Below, one piece after another: positions 8,085 through 16,131 of a stretch of DNA of 35,779 bases (position 1 is its first letter; each line of letters starts with the position of its first letter). The stretch is taken from positions 1-35,779 of the forward strand of contig CANRNG010000009.1 in NCBI GenBank assembly GCA_947631935.1. The letters are read 5' to 3'. Source of the stretch: an uncultured Erysipelothrix sp. Its GTDB lineage: Bacteria; Bacillota_I; Bacilli_A; Erysipelotrichales; Erysipelotrichaceae. A model generated the notes under the pieces. That model had not been told where the DNA came from. It did no database searches and saw only the letters and a program-made list of their open reading frames with translations. A program made the position numbers and the translations under genes.

Positions 8085-9311
8085 TCACTTTTGTGTACTG
8101 TAATTATACAGGGTTTTAATCCCATTTTTAGAAGGCAGTATAATAACCACGATACCAAACAAATAGACAAGTTGACACAGAATCAACACCCATTCATATG
8201 GCAATCGATCTCCCAAATAACCCACTACCAATTGACCCAACATCAACGATAACGAAAATGCGATTGAGAAAAATCCGTTGACCTTTGCGCGGTGTTTAGA
8301 TTCTAAACGATGCTGAATGGCAGTGGTTCGAATGTTGGCAGAATTCATACCCAACAATCCCAACAAAAAGCGGGTCAAGCACATCAAAATAAATGGCATG
8401 AATAAAAATGTAGCATCTAACACTACAAAAATAAAGTAAACCCCAACTGCGATGATATAACGCCAGTTATCCTTAATCACAAAGAAAGAATGAATCAATC
8501 CCCCAAACATATACCCAGCAGAACCAATGGCGGTGATGATGCCATAATCATAAATTGTTAAAGTCTCTGAATTAGAGAAGAAAGGATACCAAAGATTGGA
8601 GCCAGCACTTGTGAACACCACAAAAGAAGAGAAAACAAGCACACTCACCAAGGCCCGATCTTTTTTCAAGTAAGCATAGCCTTCTTTTAAATCATGAACC
8701 AAATTGATTTTAGTATTCACAGTATCCGTATTATATACAAATTCATGCACAATATTACTTTCCACCCATACATCAATAAGGGTTAAAATCGCATATATAA
8801 AGAATAAAGTGGCCAACCCATAGCGGTGATATAAAAACAAAGCGATGGGTGCGACCAGTACTTGACACAGTGGATAAATGGTAGACATCAAAGCAAAACC
8901 CCGACTATAGTTTTCTTTTGCGATGACTTGCGCCGACACACTTTGGGAAGCTGTCTCTGAAACAATCCCAAACAAGCCAATCAACAAAATGATGAGAAGA
9001 TAGGCCCAATAAGAAAACCCATTAAAATGAACGAAAAAACCAGCAATAATAAATATGATGGCCAGCATTTTTTCATTCTTCAATAATACCTTCAGTGGGT
9101 CATGACGATCTATATAAGGACCCACAACCAAAGGAAAAAGAATATTTGGGATCATGCTGATGGCTGAAAACAGACCCGACATAAAGGTAGATTGGGTATT
9201 ATCAAAAACAACCAATCCAAACGCAATATTGAGTCCAATACCACCCAATGCAGAAATAAAGGTTCCCACAATCATTAAGATATAGTTTTTAGTCCAAAGT
9301 CTTGGTTTCAT
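8085..9311 (-). CDS. MFS transporter (exporter-type), copy 2
   Basis: A 408-residue major facilitator with about 12 hydrophobic segments. Motif A appears as GPYIDRHDPLKVLL after the second helix. The second half contains GSAGYMFGGLIHSF and the loop RLESKHRAKVNGFF, which aligns with the same loop in the paralogue at 4524-5750; both proteins have the same length. The ATG at 9311 follows GGGGAAG. A -10 TATAAT (9347-9352) with a weak TGGTCA at 17 bp lies upstream and is divergent from rsuA. The substrate is unknown. It ends 65 bases before the murE promoter, so co-transcription with that operon is possible but not shown. Confidence 0.85.
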   Translation of the reverse strand: MKPRLWTKNYILMIVGTFISALGGIGLNIAFGLVVFDNTQSTFMSGLFSAISMIPNILFPLVVGPYIDRHDPLKVLLKNEKMLAIIFIIAGFFVHFNGFSYWAYLLIILLIGLFGIVSETASQSVSAQVIAKENYSRGFALMSTIYPLCQVLVAPIALFLYHRYGLATLFFIYAILTLIDVWVESNIVHEFVYNTDTVNTKINLVHDLKEGYAYLKKDRALVSVLVFSSFVVFTSAGSNLWYPFFSNSETLTIYDYGIITAIGSAGYMFGGLIHSFFVIKDNWRYIIAVGVYFIFVVLDATFLFMPFILMCLTRFLLGLLGMNSANIRTTAIQHRLESKHRAKVNGFFSIAFSLSLMLGQLVVGYLGDRLPYEWVLILCQLVYLFGIVVIILPSKNGIKTLYNYSTQK

Positions 9312-9346
9312 CTTTTACTTCCCCGTTATATTTTTTAATCCCTCAT

Positions 9347-9375
9347 ATTATACATCTTGTGTAATAAGATGACCA
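9347..9375 (-). promoter_or_regulatory. Promoter for MFS copy 2
   Basis: The minus strand has TATAAT at 9347-9352 and TGGTCA 17 bp upstream (four of six to consensus). It is back to back with the rsuA promoter. Confidence 0.4.
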
Positions 9376-9380
9376 TCCTC

Positions 9381-9398
9381 TTGTAGTTTTATCTACAA
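9381..9398. promoter_or_regulatory. Inverted repeat between divergent promoters
   Basis: TTGTAG (9381-9386) and CTACAA (9393-9398) form a 6-bp inverted repeat with a 6-base spacer. It lies between the rsuA -35 and the divergent MFS promoter. It could be an operator or a chance hairpin. Confidence 0.25.
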
Positions 9399-9400
9399 AT

Positions 9401-9429
9401 TTGATAAAAAAAATGTTAATGTGTATATA
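9401..9429 (+). promoter_or_regulatory. Promoter of rsuA
   Basis: TTGATA (9401-9406), a 17-bp spacer and TATATA (9424-9429) lie 19 bases upstream of the rsuA start. This is one of the best sigma-A-type promoters in the window. Confidence 0.65.
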
Positions 9430-9448
9430 TAGGTTATAGGAGGCTCCC

Positions 9449-10135
9449 ATGAGAATCGATAAATTACTCTCCCATGTTGGGTACGGCAGTCGTAAACAGG
9501 TAAGAACATTGTTAAAATCTGGCACTGTACGTGTTAACGACACCCTTATCAAAGACCCCAAATCACATGTCAATTTAGATATTGACCATGTTTATGTGGA
9601 TGATCAATTGATTGAATATGAAGCTAAGGTTTATATCATGATGCACAAACCCTACGGTTACGAATGTACCCATACACCCGACTTATATCCTTCCGTTCTT
9701 GAACTCATCAACCAATATCGCGAGGACTTAATGATGGTGGGAAGACTGGATGTGGATACCGAAGGATTGCTCCTCATCACAAACGATGGTCAGTTTTTAC
9801 ACAATGTTGCGCATGGTAAAAAAGATATTTATAAAACATACTACGTGGAACTTGAAAGAGAATTTGATTCAAAGTATATCGACGCCTTAAACCAAGGCCT
9901 TGAGTTAGATGGGCAAAAATTAAAACCTGCTAAAGTTGAAATTATAGAAAACAACCGTATTTTACTATCCATTGCAGAAGGCAAATACCATCAAGTGAAA
10001 AGAATGATGGCACTCTGTCATAATTATGTTACCTATTTAAAACGAATTCAGATTGGACCTTTAAAGCTAGATGATACTTTAGAACCCGGTGAATACCGTT
10101 CCCTAACAGAAAAAGAGCTGGACTACTTCATGTAA
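9449..10135 (+). CDS. rsuA: 16S rRNA pseudouridine synthase, RsuA family
   Basis: A 228-residue protein with an N-terminal S4 RNA-binding domain (MRIDKLLSHVGYGSRKQVRTLL onward, residues 1-50) and a catalytic domain containing GRLDVDTEGLLLIT, where D101 is the catalytic aspartate. KYHQVKRMM near residue 185 is the family's C-terminal motif. RsuA converts U516 of 16S rRNA to pseudouridine; the paralogues RluB/E/F have the same layout, so the exact site is inferred from length and best resemblance. The ATG follows TAGGAGG by five bases. It is a single-gene transcript ending in a bidirectional terminator shared with the converging esterase operon. Confidence 0.88.
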   Translation: MRIDKLLSHVGYGSRKQVRTLLKSGTVRVNDTLIKDPKSHVNLDIDHVYVDDQLIEYEAKVYIMMHKPYGYECTHTPDLYPSVLELINQYREDLMMVGRLDVDTEGLLLITNDGQFLHNVAHGKKDIYKTYYVELEREFDSKYIDALNQGLELDGQKLKPAKVEIIENNRILLSIAEGKYHQVKRMMALCHNYVTYLKRIQIGPLKLDDTLEPGEYRSLTEKELDYFM

Positions 10136-10150
10136 TCCAACTCTTTTTTT
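10111..10150. terminator. Bidirectional terminator between rsuA and esterase operon
   Basis: AAAAGAG-C-TGGA and TCCA-A-CTCTTTTTTT pair around a 13-base loop, with an A run on one side and a T run on the other. It overlaps the rsuA stop and the esterase stop. Confidence 0.7.
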
Positions 10151-10901
10151 ACCAATCTTTACTGATAAACTTCAAACATTCATAAATATGGGCTGCCCAA
10201 GTTTTTTCTTCATGGGTTCCCCCTTTTGTGATCACCAACATATTCTCAACCCCAAACTTATCTAAGACTGCTTTATAAAAATGACTGGCCTCTAGATATC
10301 GTTTTGATAAATCACCCAATTGGTATCTTGAATCATCGGGTGTGCCTTCAGAGTCACCTACCTGAATGTAAACACGCTGAGACGAATCCACATTTTCAAA
10401 AAGAGCTTCAAAATCTTTTTGAAAGACCCAAGATGCCAGTGAAAAGACTCCCAAATGACCCAATCTATCAGGGTATTGATATCCCAAATAAGCAGTGATG
10501 ACACCACCCAATGAACTACCAATCATCGCTGTATGTTTTTTATCTGTTTTCGTGGGATAGTGTTTATCAATATGGGGTTTTACAGTGTCAAAAATAAAAG
10601 CACCGTAAGCATCCCCTTCACCCCCACGCTTCATCTTATCCAAAAAAGGACTTCCCTTCATCTTCCAAGGCGCATAGGTATCCATACGACGATCGCCTTC
10701 ATTATCAATGGCTACCACAATCATTTTGGGAAGATCTTTTGTTTCTAAGTTTTCAATAACACGCCACGAATGGCCAGAAAAAGAAGTTTTATCATAAAAA
10801 ACATTTTGACCATCATGAAAGTATACAACCGGATATCTTTGCGTCTTATCCTCAGGATAAAGTACTGTAACTGTGATATCTTTTAGCTTAAAACGATCCA
10901 T
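10149..10901 (-). CDS. Alpha/beta hydrolase, putative esterase (esterase D type)
   Basis: A 250-residue alpha/beta hydrolase without a signal peptide. YPVVYFHDGQNVFYD (residues 23-37) provides the strand and oxyanion region typical of the PF00756 esterase family. GSSLGG (128-133) is the nucleophile elbow with S130, and GGTHEEKTW near the C-terminus carries the likely catalytic histidine. Family members include S-formylglutathione hydrolases and siderophore or feruloyl esterases; the substrate here is unknown. I chose the ATG at 10901, one base after the stop of the acetyltransferase gene; a TTG at 10916 would overlap it. It is the last gene of a four-gene operon. Confidence 0.82.
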   Translation of the reverse strand: MDRFKLKDITVTVLYPEDKTQRYPVVYFHDGQNVFYDKTSFSGHSWRVIENLETKDLPKMIVVAIDNEGDRRMDTYAPWKMKGSPFLDKMKRGGEGDAYGAFIFDTVKPHIDKHYPTKTDKKHTAMIGSSLGGVITAYLGYQYPDRLGHLGVFSLASWVFQKDFEALFENVDSSQRVYIQVGDSEGTPDDSRYQLGDLSKRYLEASHFYKAVLDKFGVENMLVITKGGTHEEKTWAAHIYECLKFISKDW

Positions 10902-10902
10902 T

Positions 10903-11496
10903 TCATACTGTCTCAATTAAATCACCCAACTTATCTGCTTCAGTTATTTTTCTTAAAATACGAATTGGATTCCCAACCGCAATCACATTATCAGGAATAT
11001 CTTTATTGACCAACGACTTCGCTCCAATAACCACATTTTTACCGATGGTGACACCCCCTAAAACTGTCACATCCGCCCCAATCCAAGTATTATCGCCCAC
11101 TGTAATGCCACTTGCTTGTTCAAGCCCGCGATTTCTTTCACTGGCATCTAAAGCATGATTGGCTGTATAAAATCCTGTGTTGGGTCCAATGAACACATGC
11201 TTTCCAATAGTGATTTTACCCCCATCCATAAAATAAACATTGTGATTTATAAAAGAATAATCTTTGATAACGGTGTTAAACCCATAATCAAAATACACCG
11301 GCGATAAGACTGTCACTGCTTCCCCCAAATTGTGCACCAACTGTTTCAAAATCGCCAATCTTTCACTTGTTTTCGAAGGTCTCATATTATTATAGTCAAA
11401 GCATAATTCATCGGCTATGGCCCTTTTTTCAACTATTTCAGCATCATAATTGGCATCATACCACTTACCTTGAAGCATTTTATCAAATTCACGCAT
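10903..11496 (-). CDS. Maltose/galactoside-type O-acetyltransferase
   Basis: A 197-residue left-handed beta-helix acetyltransferase. The N-terminal MLQGKWYDANYDAEIVEKR is the Maa/LacA cap domain, followed by hexapeptide repeats (ITIGKHVFIG, ITVGDNTWIGADVTVLGGVTIGKNVVIGAKSLV). The catalytic histidine lies in TANHALD. Such enzymes use acetyl-CoA to acetylate sugars such as maltose, glucose or galactosides. It overlaps the amidase gene by eight bases upstream and is one base from the esterase downstream. Pairing an acetyltransferase with an esterase in one operon suggests an acetylated intermediate or detoxified product, but this is inference. Confidence 0.87.
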   Translation of the reverse strand: MREFDKMLQGKWYDANYDAEIVEKRAIADELCFDYNNMRPSKTSERLAILKQLVHNLGEAVTVLSPVYFDYGFNTVIKDYSFINHNVYFMDGGKITIGKHVFIGPNTGFYTANHALDASERNRGLEQASGITVGDNTWIGADVTVLGGVTIGKNVVIGAKSLVNKDIPDNVIAVGNPIRILRKITEADKLGDLIETV

Positions 11497-12868
11497 ATAT
11501 TGTCCTCGCTAATTCTAAGATAAAGACATCACTGCCTTTGGGTCCCATGATTTGGACCCCCATTTTTTCACCCTGTTCATTGGTATAAATGGGTAAAGAC
11601 AAGGCGGGTTGTCCCGTAATATTGGCCAACATTGTAAAAGGTGTATAGGACAGTGATTTTTCAAACATCGTCCAAACCACTTCATACGGATTGGGATCTG
11701 TCTCAATGGCTGCCATCCTTTTTAATAAGGCTTCATCTTGGTATTTTAAATCAAAATCTGGAGCCGGTTTCGCATTGGTTGGCAATAAATATAAATCATA
11801 AGTTTGATGAAATTCATGCATCGTTTCAGAAACCATGTCCCAGTAATTTAAAGCATCTACCACTTCATACCCTTTTATTTTTAAACCATATTGGTAAAGA
11901 ACCCATGATACCAGTTCAATGTCATCCATTGTGACATCATTCTTTATTCCTTTAATCATGGCAGCTGTTTCTACCCCATTCACAAGGTAGTACGATTCCA
12001 TCAGTTTCATACCATCATAAACAGGCGCCACATTTACCAAGGTATGACCCATGGATTCTAATTTCTCCACCAGCAAATGTAATGCTTTTTTAGCATCGTC
12101 TGAAACTTCTGAATTGACAGGTGAGATATCAGAATATGCAATGGTTAATTTCTTTTTTTGAATAGGCATACTGACATAATTAAAGGGGGCTTCTATTGTG
12201 TTTTGATACATGTGTTTAAACAACAATTCAGCATCTGCCACTGTCTTTGTGATAAAGAAGTTAATTGAGGCTCCTTGCCATCCGCGATGGCCATTGGGGC
12301 CCGTAGGCATGGCACCGCGTGTGGGTTTAAATCCCACCAACCCACCATAAGCAGCAGGAATACGAATGGACCCACCCCCATCACTGGCCGCAACAACAGG
12401 CACATAATCCGCCACCAAAGCAGCTGCAGCGCCACCTGAAGAACCGCCGATGGTTTTCTTTAAATTTAAGGGATGCTTTACATGACCATAAAGCTTGGAA
12501 TCAGAAATATTCTTAAATCCAAATTCAGGGGTATTGGTTTGACCCAAAACAATAAAGCCCAGTGATTGTAACTTTTCAACAAAGTTATGGGTTGAACTAG
12601 AAACAACATCTTTTAAAAGTACTGATCCTGCAGTTGAAGGCATGCCCTCAATGTTTTGACCCAATGCTTTAATTAAGATGGGAATACCCTTAAATACCGT
12701 TTGAGAATAATCTTGTTTTGATTCCTCTAAAGCAGCTTCAAAGCGTGTATGGACCACCGCATTGATTTGATTGTCTTTTGCTTGGATGGTTTCAATCGAT
12801 TTTAAAACCAATTCAGTCGGGGTTATCTTACCCGACGCCAATTTGTCTATAATCTCTTGTAGATTCAT
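11489..12868 (-). CDS. Amidase signature family hydrolase
   Basis: A 459-residue amidase with the Ser-cisSer-Lys triad visible: K67 in GIPILIKALG, the cis-serine in GGSSGGAAAA (141-150), and the nucleophile S167 in SDGGGSIRIPAA. The family includes the GatA subunit and many stand-alone amidases. The lack of gatB and gatC nearby and the catabolic-looking neighbours argue for an independent amidase acting on a small amide or acylated amine. The start at 12868 is one base after the stop of the flavoprotein gene; the last codons overlap the acetyltransferase start. Confidence 0.87.
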   Translation of the reverse strand: MNLQEIIDKLASGKITPTELVLKSIETIQAKDNQINAVVHTRFEAALEESKQDYSQTVFKGIPILIKALGQNIEGMPSTAGSVLLKDVVSSSTHNFVEKLQSLGFIVLGQTNTPEFGFKNISDSKLYGHVKHPLNLKKTIGGSSGGAAAALVADYVPVVAASDGGGSIRIPAAYGGLVGFKPTRGAMPTGPNGHRGWQGASINFFITKTVADAELLFKHMYQNTIEAPFNYVSMPIQKKKLTIAYSDISPVNSEVSDDAKKALHLLVEKLESMGHTLVNVAPVYDGMKLMESYYLVNGVETAAMIKGIKNDVTMDDIELVSWVLYQYGLKIKGYEVVDALNYWDMVSETMHEFHQTYDLYLLPTNAKPAPDFDLKYQDEALLKRMAAIETDPNPYEVVWTMFEKSLSYTPFTMLANITGQPALSLPIYTNEQGEKMGVQIMGPKGSDVFILELARTIYA

Positions 12869-12869
12869 T

Positions 12870-14009
12870 TTATTTCTCTATAGGACCCACTAAAACATTG
12901 GCCCATCCATTGTGTAAAGATTCTTGATCAGAAGGTTGGAAGAGTCCTGCATGCACATCGCGTAAGAGTCTTGATAATTCATGGGTATTATAATAACTCA
13001 TCCCACCACTGGCACGCACAATCTCATTAACCGCATGCATCGATGCCTCTACTGAAGTATTCTTTACAGCACTGAGTTTTGGCATCCACAACATGCCATG
13101 ATCATAACCACTTTCGAATTGATCACTGAGGCCATCAATTTGGTAGGATACTGCATCTTGTCTGATGGCTGCATCTGCAATGCGCCAACGAATATCTTTA
13201 TCGTTGGAATAAGTTGTATTATTCGCGACTGATTTACGTTTTTTAACGACTTCTACACCAATTTCAATGGCACGATTTCCGATACCATGATACGTAGCTG
13301 CCAGTAAAATTTCAAAATAACCAAAGATACCAAAAACCACTGGATCATAAGAAGGACCCGGTTTAACTTTTGTTAAAATACGCTCTTTTGGCGCATACGC
13401 ATCATTTAAAAGGACATTATTGGACTGGGTTGCACGCATTCCCAACGCATTCCAATTATCATCCGCAATGACAGTCTTTTTATCGTTATCTATATACGCA
13501 AAAACAGACATTGGACCCTGTGGTGTTTCTTCTTGTCCATAGGTCACAAGCCGTGTACATTGGTTCACCATGGAGATAAACACTTTACGACCCTTGAAAA
13601 GATAACCCCCGTCTTCTTGTTTATGGGCGGTTGTTGTTGATCCAAAAAGAACCCGATCATTGGCAGGTTCAGAAATCCCAAAGGCCAACAGTTCCCCATT
13701 TACCGCATCCTTCAGAATTTGTTCACCGGCAAGATTGCCGTTTTTAACCATATATTTGGCCATCCCTACAATAATTTGGTGCATGTTAATACCCAAAGCA
13801 GTCCCAGGAGCAGCCTGAGCCAAACGGGTTTGTTCATGGGCAATTTCTTTTAGTGACAAGCCAAAACCACCATATTCTTTGGGAACTTGGGCTTTAAAAT
13901 AGCCTGCTTCTTTTAAAAGCGCATAATCCTCATCTGGGAATCGATTATCCAAATCAACTTGGTGTGCATTTTCGTGAATTTGCTTTAAAATTGCTTCGCT
14001 TAAAAACAT
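12870..14009 (-). CDS. Acyl-CoA dehydrogenase-fold flavoprotein, atypical active site
   Basis: A 379-residue protein of the acyl-CoA dehydrogenase superfamily. The N-terminal helical domain includes VPKEYGGFGLSLKEIA; the middle domain has FGISEPAND, FKGRKVFISMVN and NALGMRATQSNNV; the C-terminal helical domain ends in a GGMSYYNTHELSRLLRDVHA helix. The usual terminal Tyr-Glu-Gly-Thr with the catalytic glutamate is replaced by GLFQPSDQES, as in flavin-dependent oxidases or monooxygenases of this fold (DszC/SfnB-like). No CoA ligase, thiolase or electron-transfer flavoprotein gene is nearby, so ordinary beta-oxidation is unlikely. The ATG at 14009 follows AAGGAGG. It is the first gene of the operon. 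Confidence 0.82.
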   Translation of the reverse strand: MFLSEAILKQIHENAHQVDLDNRFPDEDYALLKEAGYFKAQVPKEYGGFGLSLKEIAHEQTRLAQAAPGTALGINMHQIIVGMAKYMVKNGNLAGEQILKDAVNGELLAFGISEPANDRVLFGSTTTAHKQEDGGYLFKGRKVFISMVNQCTRLVTYGQEETPQGPMSVFAYIDNDKKTVIADDNWNALGMRATQSNNVLLNDAYAPKERILTKVKPGPSYDPVVFGIFGYFEILLAATYHGIGNRAIEIGVEVVKKRKSVANNTTYSNDKDIRWRIADAAIRQDAVSYQIDGLSDQFESGYDHGMLWMPKLSAVKNTSVEASMHAVNEIVRASGGMSYYNTHELSRLLRDVHAGLFQPSDQESLHNGWANVLVGPIEK

Positions 14010-14060
14010 AAAAACCTCCTTATTTTATCTTCTTAATTTTATCATAGATTCATCTTTAAT

Positions 14061-14092
14061 GAAAAAGTTGAACCCTAAAGCTCAACTATTTT
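14061..14092. terminator. Bidirectional-looking terminator after the histidine phosphatase gene
   Basis: AGTTGA and TCAACT pair (14066-14087) with T-rich sequence on both sides. On the minus strand it follows and partly overlaps the end of the phosphatase gene, so it separates that gene from the flavoprotein operon. Confidence 0.6.
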
Positions 14093-14694
14093 TTACGTTT
14101 AATGGGTTCATAATTATTTAAAGTAATATAATTATTAGCCACATCAAATTCAATATCCAAGACATACCCCAAACCATTGGGAGTGTCAATATTATAATAC
14201 TGTTCAAATGACAAAGGTTTTAAAAACATGATAAAGGTTTTGATAACCCCTGAATGACAAACAATGGTCACAGAGTCTTCACCTGCTTCTTGCATTTCTC
14301 TAAGAACCGCTGTGAGTTTACCCAAGAGTCTCATACTAACTTGAGACACGGTTTCACCCGCAACATGGGGTTGATTTCGAATATAAGCCTCGTTATAGGG
14401 AATGCCAGGAACACGATCCCATCTCACATTCTCATATTCACCAAAGTTAATCTCCCTAAAAGCAAAGGTTGATTCAGTAATGGGTGTGTTCTCTCCATAA
14501 AGTAATTTAAAGGTATCAATCGTACGGGTTAAATCCGATGTATAATAGCGATCTGTCTTAGGATATTCATGGGTTTTGCGATATGCTTTTAACTCCTCAA
14601 TCCCTTTATCACTCAACATCGTATTACTCCAACCTGTGTATAAGCCTTGGTCGTTTCCGACGGTATAACCATGTCGCACTAATACTAATTTCAT
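14086..14694 (-). CDS. Histidine phosphatase (phosphoglycerate-mutase-like)
   Basis: A 202-residue histidine phosphatase. The phosphorylated histidine is in LVRHGYT (H8), arginines lie in SDLTRTIDT, the acidic residue in FREINFGEYE, and the second histidine in IVCHSGV. At about 200 residues it fits phosphatases such as PhoE/CobC/YhfR rather than the 230-250-residue glycolytic mutase. The substrate is unknown. The ATG at 14694 follows GAGGAAAG by five bases; a longer reading from 14709 has no support. Confidence 0.85.
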   Translation of the reverse strand: MKLVLVRHGYTVGNDQGLYTGWSNTMLSDKGIEELKAYRKTHEYPKTDRYYTSDLTRTIDTFKLLYGENTPITESTFAFREINFGEYENVRWDRVPGIPYNEAYIRNQPHVAGETVSQVSMRLLGKLTAVLREMQEAGEDSVTIVCHSGVIKTFIMFLKPLSFEQYYNIDTPNGLGYVLDIEFDVANNYITLNNYEPIKRKK

Positions 14695-14715
14695 AGATCT
14701 TTCCTCCATGGCTTA

Positions 14716-14744
14716 ATCGTATCTAAATTATCAACTTTTCGCAA
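14716..14744 (-). promoter_or_regulatory. Possible promoter of histidine phosphatase gene
   Basis: On the minus strand TTGCGA (14739-14744), a 17-bp spacer and TACGAT (14716-14721) give four of six matches for each element. Confidence 0.35.
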
Positions 14745-14754
14745 GCAATACAAT

Positions 14755-14780
14755 AAAAAAGACTGCAAGGCAGCCTTTTA
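14755..14780 (-). terminator. Rho-independent terminator of APC/M20 operon
   Basis: On the minus strand AGGCTGC, CTT and GCAGTCT form a 7-bp stem with one mismatch, followed by TTTTTT. It comes just after the short reading frame at 14784-14894. Confidence 0.75.
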
Positions 14781-14783
14781 ACA

Positions 14784-14894
14784 TTAGTCTTCAAATTCAA
14801 AGGTTTCAATACCATGAACCGGAGGCAATGGAAGTAATCCCGCTTTATATGCTTTTGCGAGTTTTACAGGAATTTTTAGATCTTTTTGAATCCA
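14784..14894 (-). other. Orphan reading frame after the M20 stop, possibly a frameshifted small protein
   Basis: After the M20 amidohydrolase stop (TAG 14901-14903) come TGA and TAA in the same frame. The frame then stays open for 36 codons to a TAA at 14784-14786, just before the terminator. It encodes DLKIPVKLAKAYKAGLLP and PLPPVHGIETFEFED, a sequence that looks like real protein. There is no in-frame ATG. An ATG at 14896 in the adjacent frame would enter this frame if one A were removed from the AAAAA run (14884-14891 region), giving a 36-residue protein. It may be a frameshifted small gene, a remnant, or a sequencing error. No homologue is recognised. Confidence 0.35.
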
Positions 14895-14900
14895 TTATCA

Positions 14901-16082
14901 CTATCTGAGGTCCAGTGCATTAAATAAAGCGATTCCCACTGTCTTAGCGGCAATCAATAAGGCATCCTCATGAATATCAAACTTGGGATGGTGGTGTGGG
15001 TAGTTGGTAAGATTGGGTTGTGCTCCAATATAGAAATAACAACAAGGTAAGGCATTGCTAAAATGCGCAAAGTCCTCAGAAACACTCACCATACCACAAT
15101 CTTGAATTTGGGTAACTTCATCAATATTTGCCTCTTCAATTGCAGCAATCGTACTTCTTGTGAGCTTTGGATCATTATAAAGCGCAGGGCAATCATTTGA
15201 ATACGCCAAATCAATTTTGACATGATACATGGTTTCAATACCATCACAAATGGCACGCATTTCACGCTCTACCAATTCACTGTTCTCTTGCGAGAACATT
15301 CTGACGTCCCCTTCCAAAGTCACTGAGTCTTTGATGATGTTAAATTGTCCCTTGCCATCCAAAGATCCAACCGTTAAAACAACCACATCCATGGGGTTGG
15401 TGCGACGGCTCACTATGGTTTGAAGATTTACCACCAAAGCAGATGCAGCCAAAAGTGCATCATGGGTTACATGAGGATAAGCACCATGGCCTCCCAAACC
15501 TTGAACTTTGATATCAAACTTGGCACGTGCAGCTTGGGTAGGTCCTTCATGGTATTCCACAATCCCTAAAGGCACTTGACCACTAAAGTGAATGCCCAAA
15601 ACATGATCGACCCCTTCTAATACCCCATCTTCAATCATGGCAATCGCACCGCCTGGTGGAACTTCTTCTGCAGGTTGATGGATGATCACAATTTTTCCAG
15701 TTAAATCGGCCTTCATTTCAATTAAACTCTCAGCCAAACCCATCATATAGCCCGTATGACCATCATGACCACAGGCGTGCATAACCCCTTTATTTTTAGA
15801 AGCAAAAGACAAGCCCGTATCTTCTTCAATAGGTAAAGCGTCAAAGTCAGCTCTTAGAGCAATGGTTTTTCCAGGTTTACCCGAATCAATGGTAACTTTA
15901 ATCCCATAGCCCCCCACATTGGCTTGTACCAATACATCTTTATCCTTGTAGAAATCAAGGATGTATTGACTTGTTTGTTTTTCTTCAAATGATAATTCAG
16001 GATACATATGTAGATGACGACGATGTGCAACCATCATATCCTTTTTAGATTCCAATAAGGCGAATAATCTTTCTTTCATCAT
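14901..16082 (-). CDS. M20-family metal-dependent amidohydrolase
   Basis: A 393-residue M20 peptidase/amidohydrolase. The motifs are RRHLHMYPELSFEE, ALRADFDALPIEED, HACGHDGHTGYM (metal ligands C104 and H106), HQPAEEVPPGGA and GLGGHGAYPH (dimerisation domain), and SEDFAHFS. This is the M20D group, including N-acyl-L-amino acid, indole-acetyl amino acid and hippurate hydrolases. The ATG at 16082 follows GGAGG by eight bases. It begins 49 bases after the end of the APC transporter gene, so the pair probably imports and cleaves an amino acid conjugate or peptide. Three stop codons in a row end the gene. Confidence 0.88.
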   Translation of the reverse strand: MMKERLFALLESKKDMMVAHRRHLHMYPELSFEEKQTSQYILDFYKDKDVLVQANVGGYGIKVTIDSGKPGKTIALRADFDALPIEEDTGLSFASKNKGVMHACGHDGHTGYMMGLAESLIEMKADLTGKIVIIHQPAEEVPPGGAIAMIEDGVLEGVDHVLGIHFSGQVPLGIVEYHEGPTQAARAKFDIKVQGLGGHGAYPHVTHDALLAASALVVNLQTIVSRRTNPMDVVVLTVGSLDGKGQFNIIKDSVTLEGDVRMFSQENSELVEREMRAICDGIETMYHVKIDLAYSNDCPALYNDPKLTRSTIAAIEEANIDEVTQIQDCGMVSVSEDFAHFSNALPCCYFYIGAQPNLTNYPHHHPKFDIHEDALLIAAKTVGIALFNALDLR

Positions 16083-16131
16083 GCTTAAAACCTCCATAAA
16101 CAAATTATATCATAAAAGAAAAAAGAAGCTG

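Noticed and set aside
8055-8095. ACAGTAC/GTACTGT hairpin at the end of the second MFS gene
   Set aside because: A 7-bp stem is present but no T run follows on the minus strand, so I did not call a terminator.
11489-12868. GatA subunit of the tRNA amidotransferase
   Set aside because: The amidase triad is shared, but gatB and gatC are absent and the gene lies in a catabolic-type operon.
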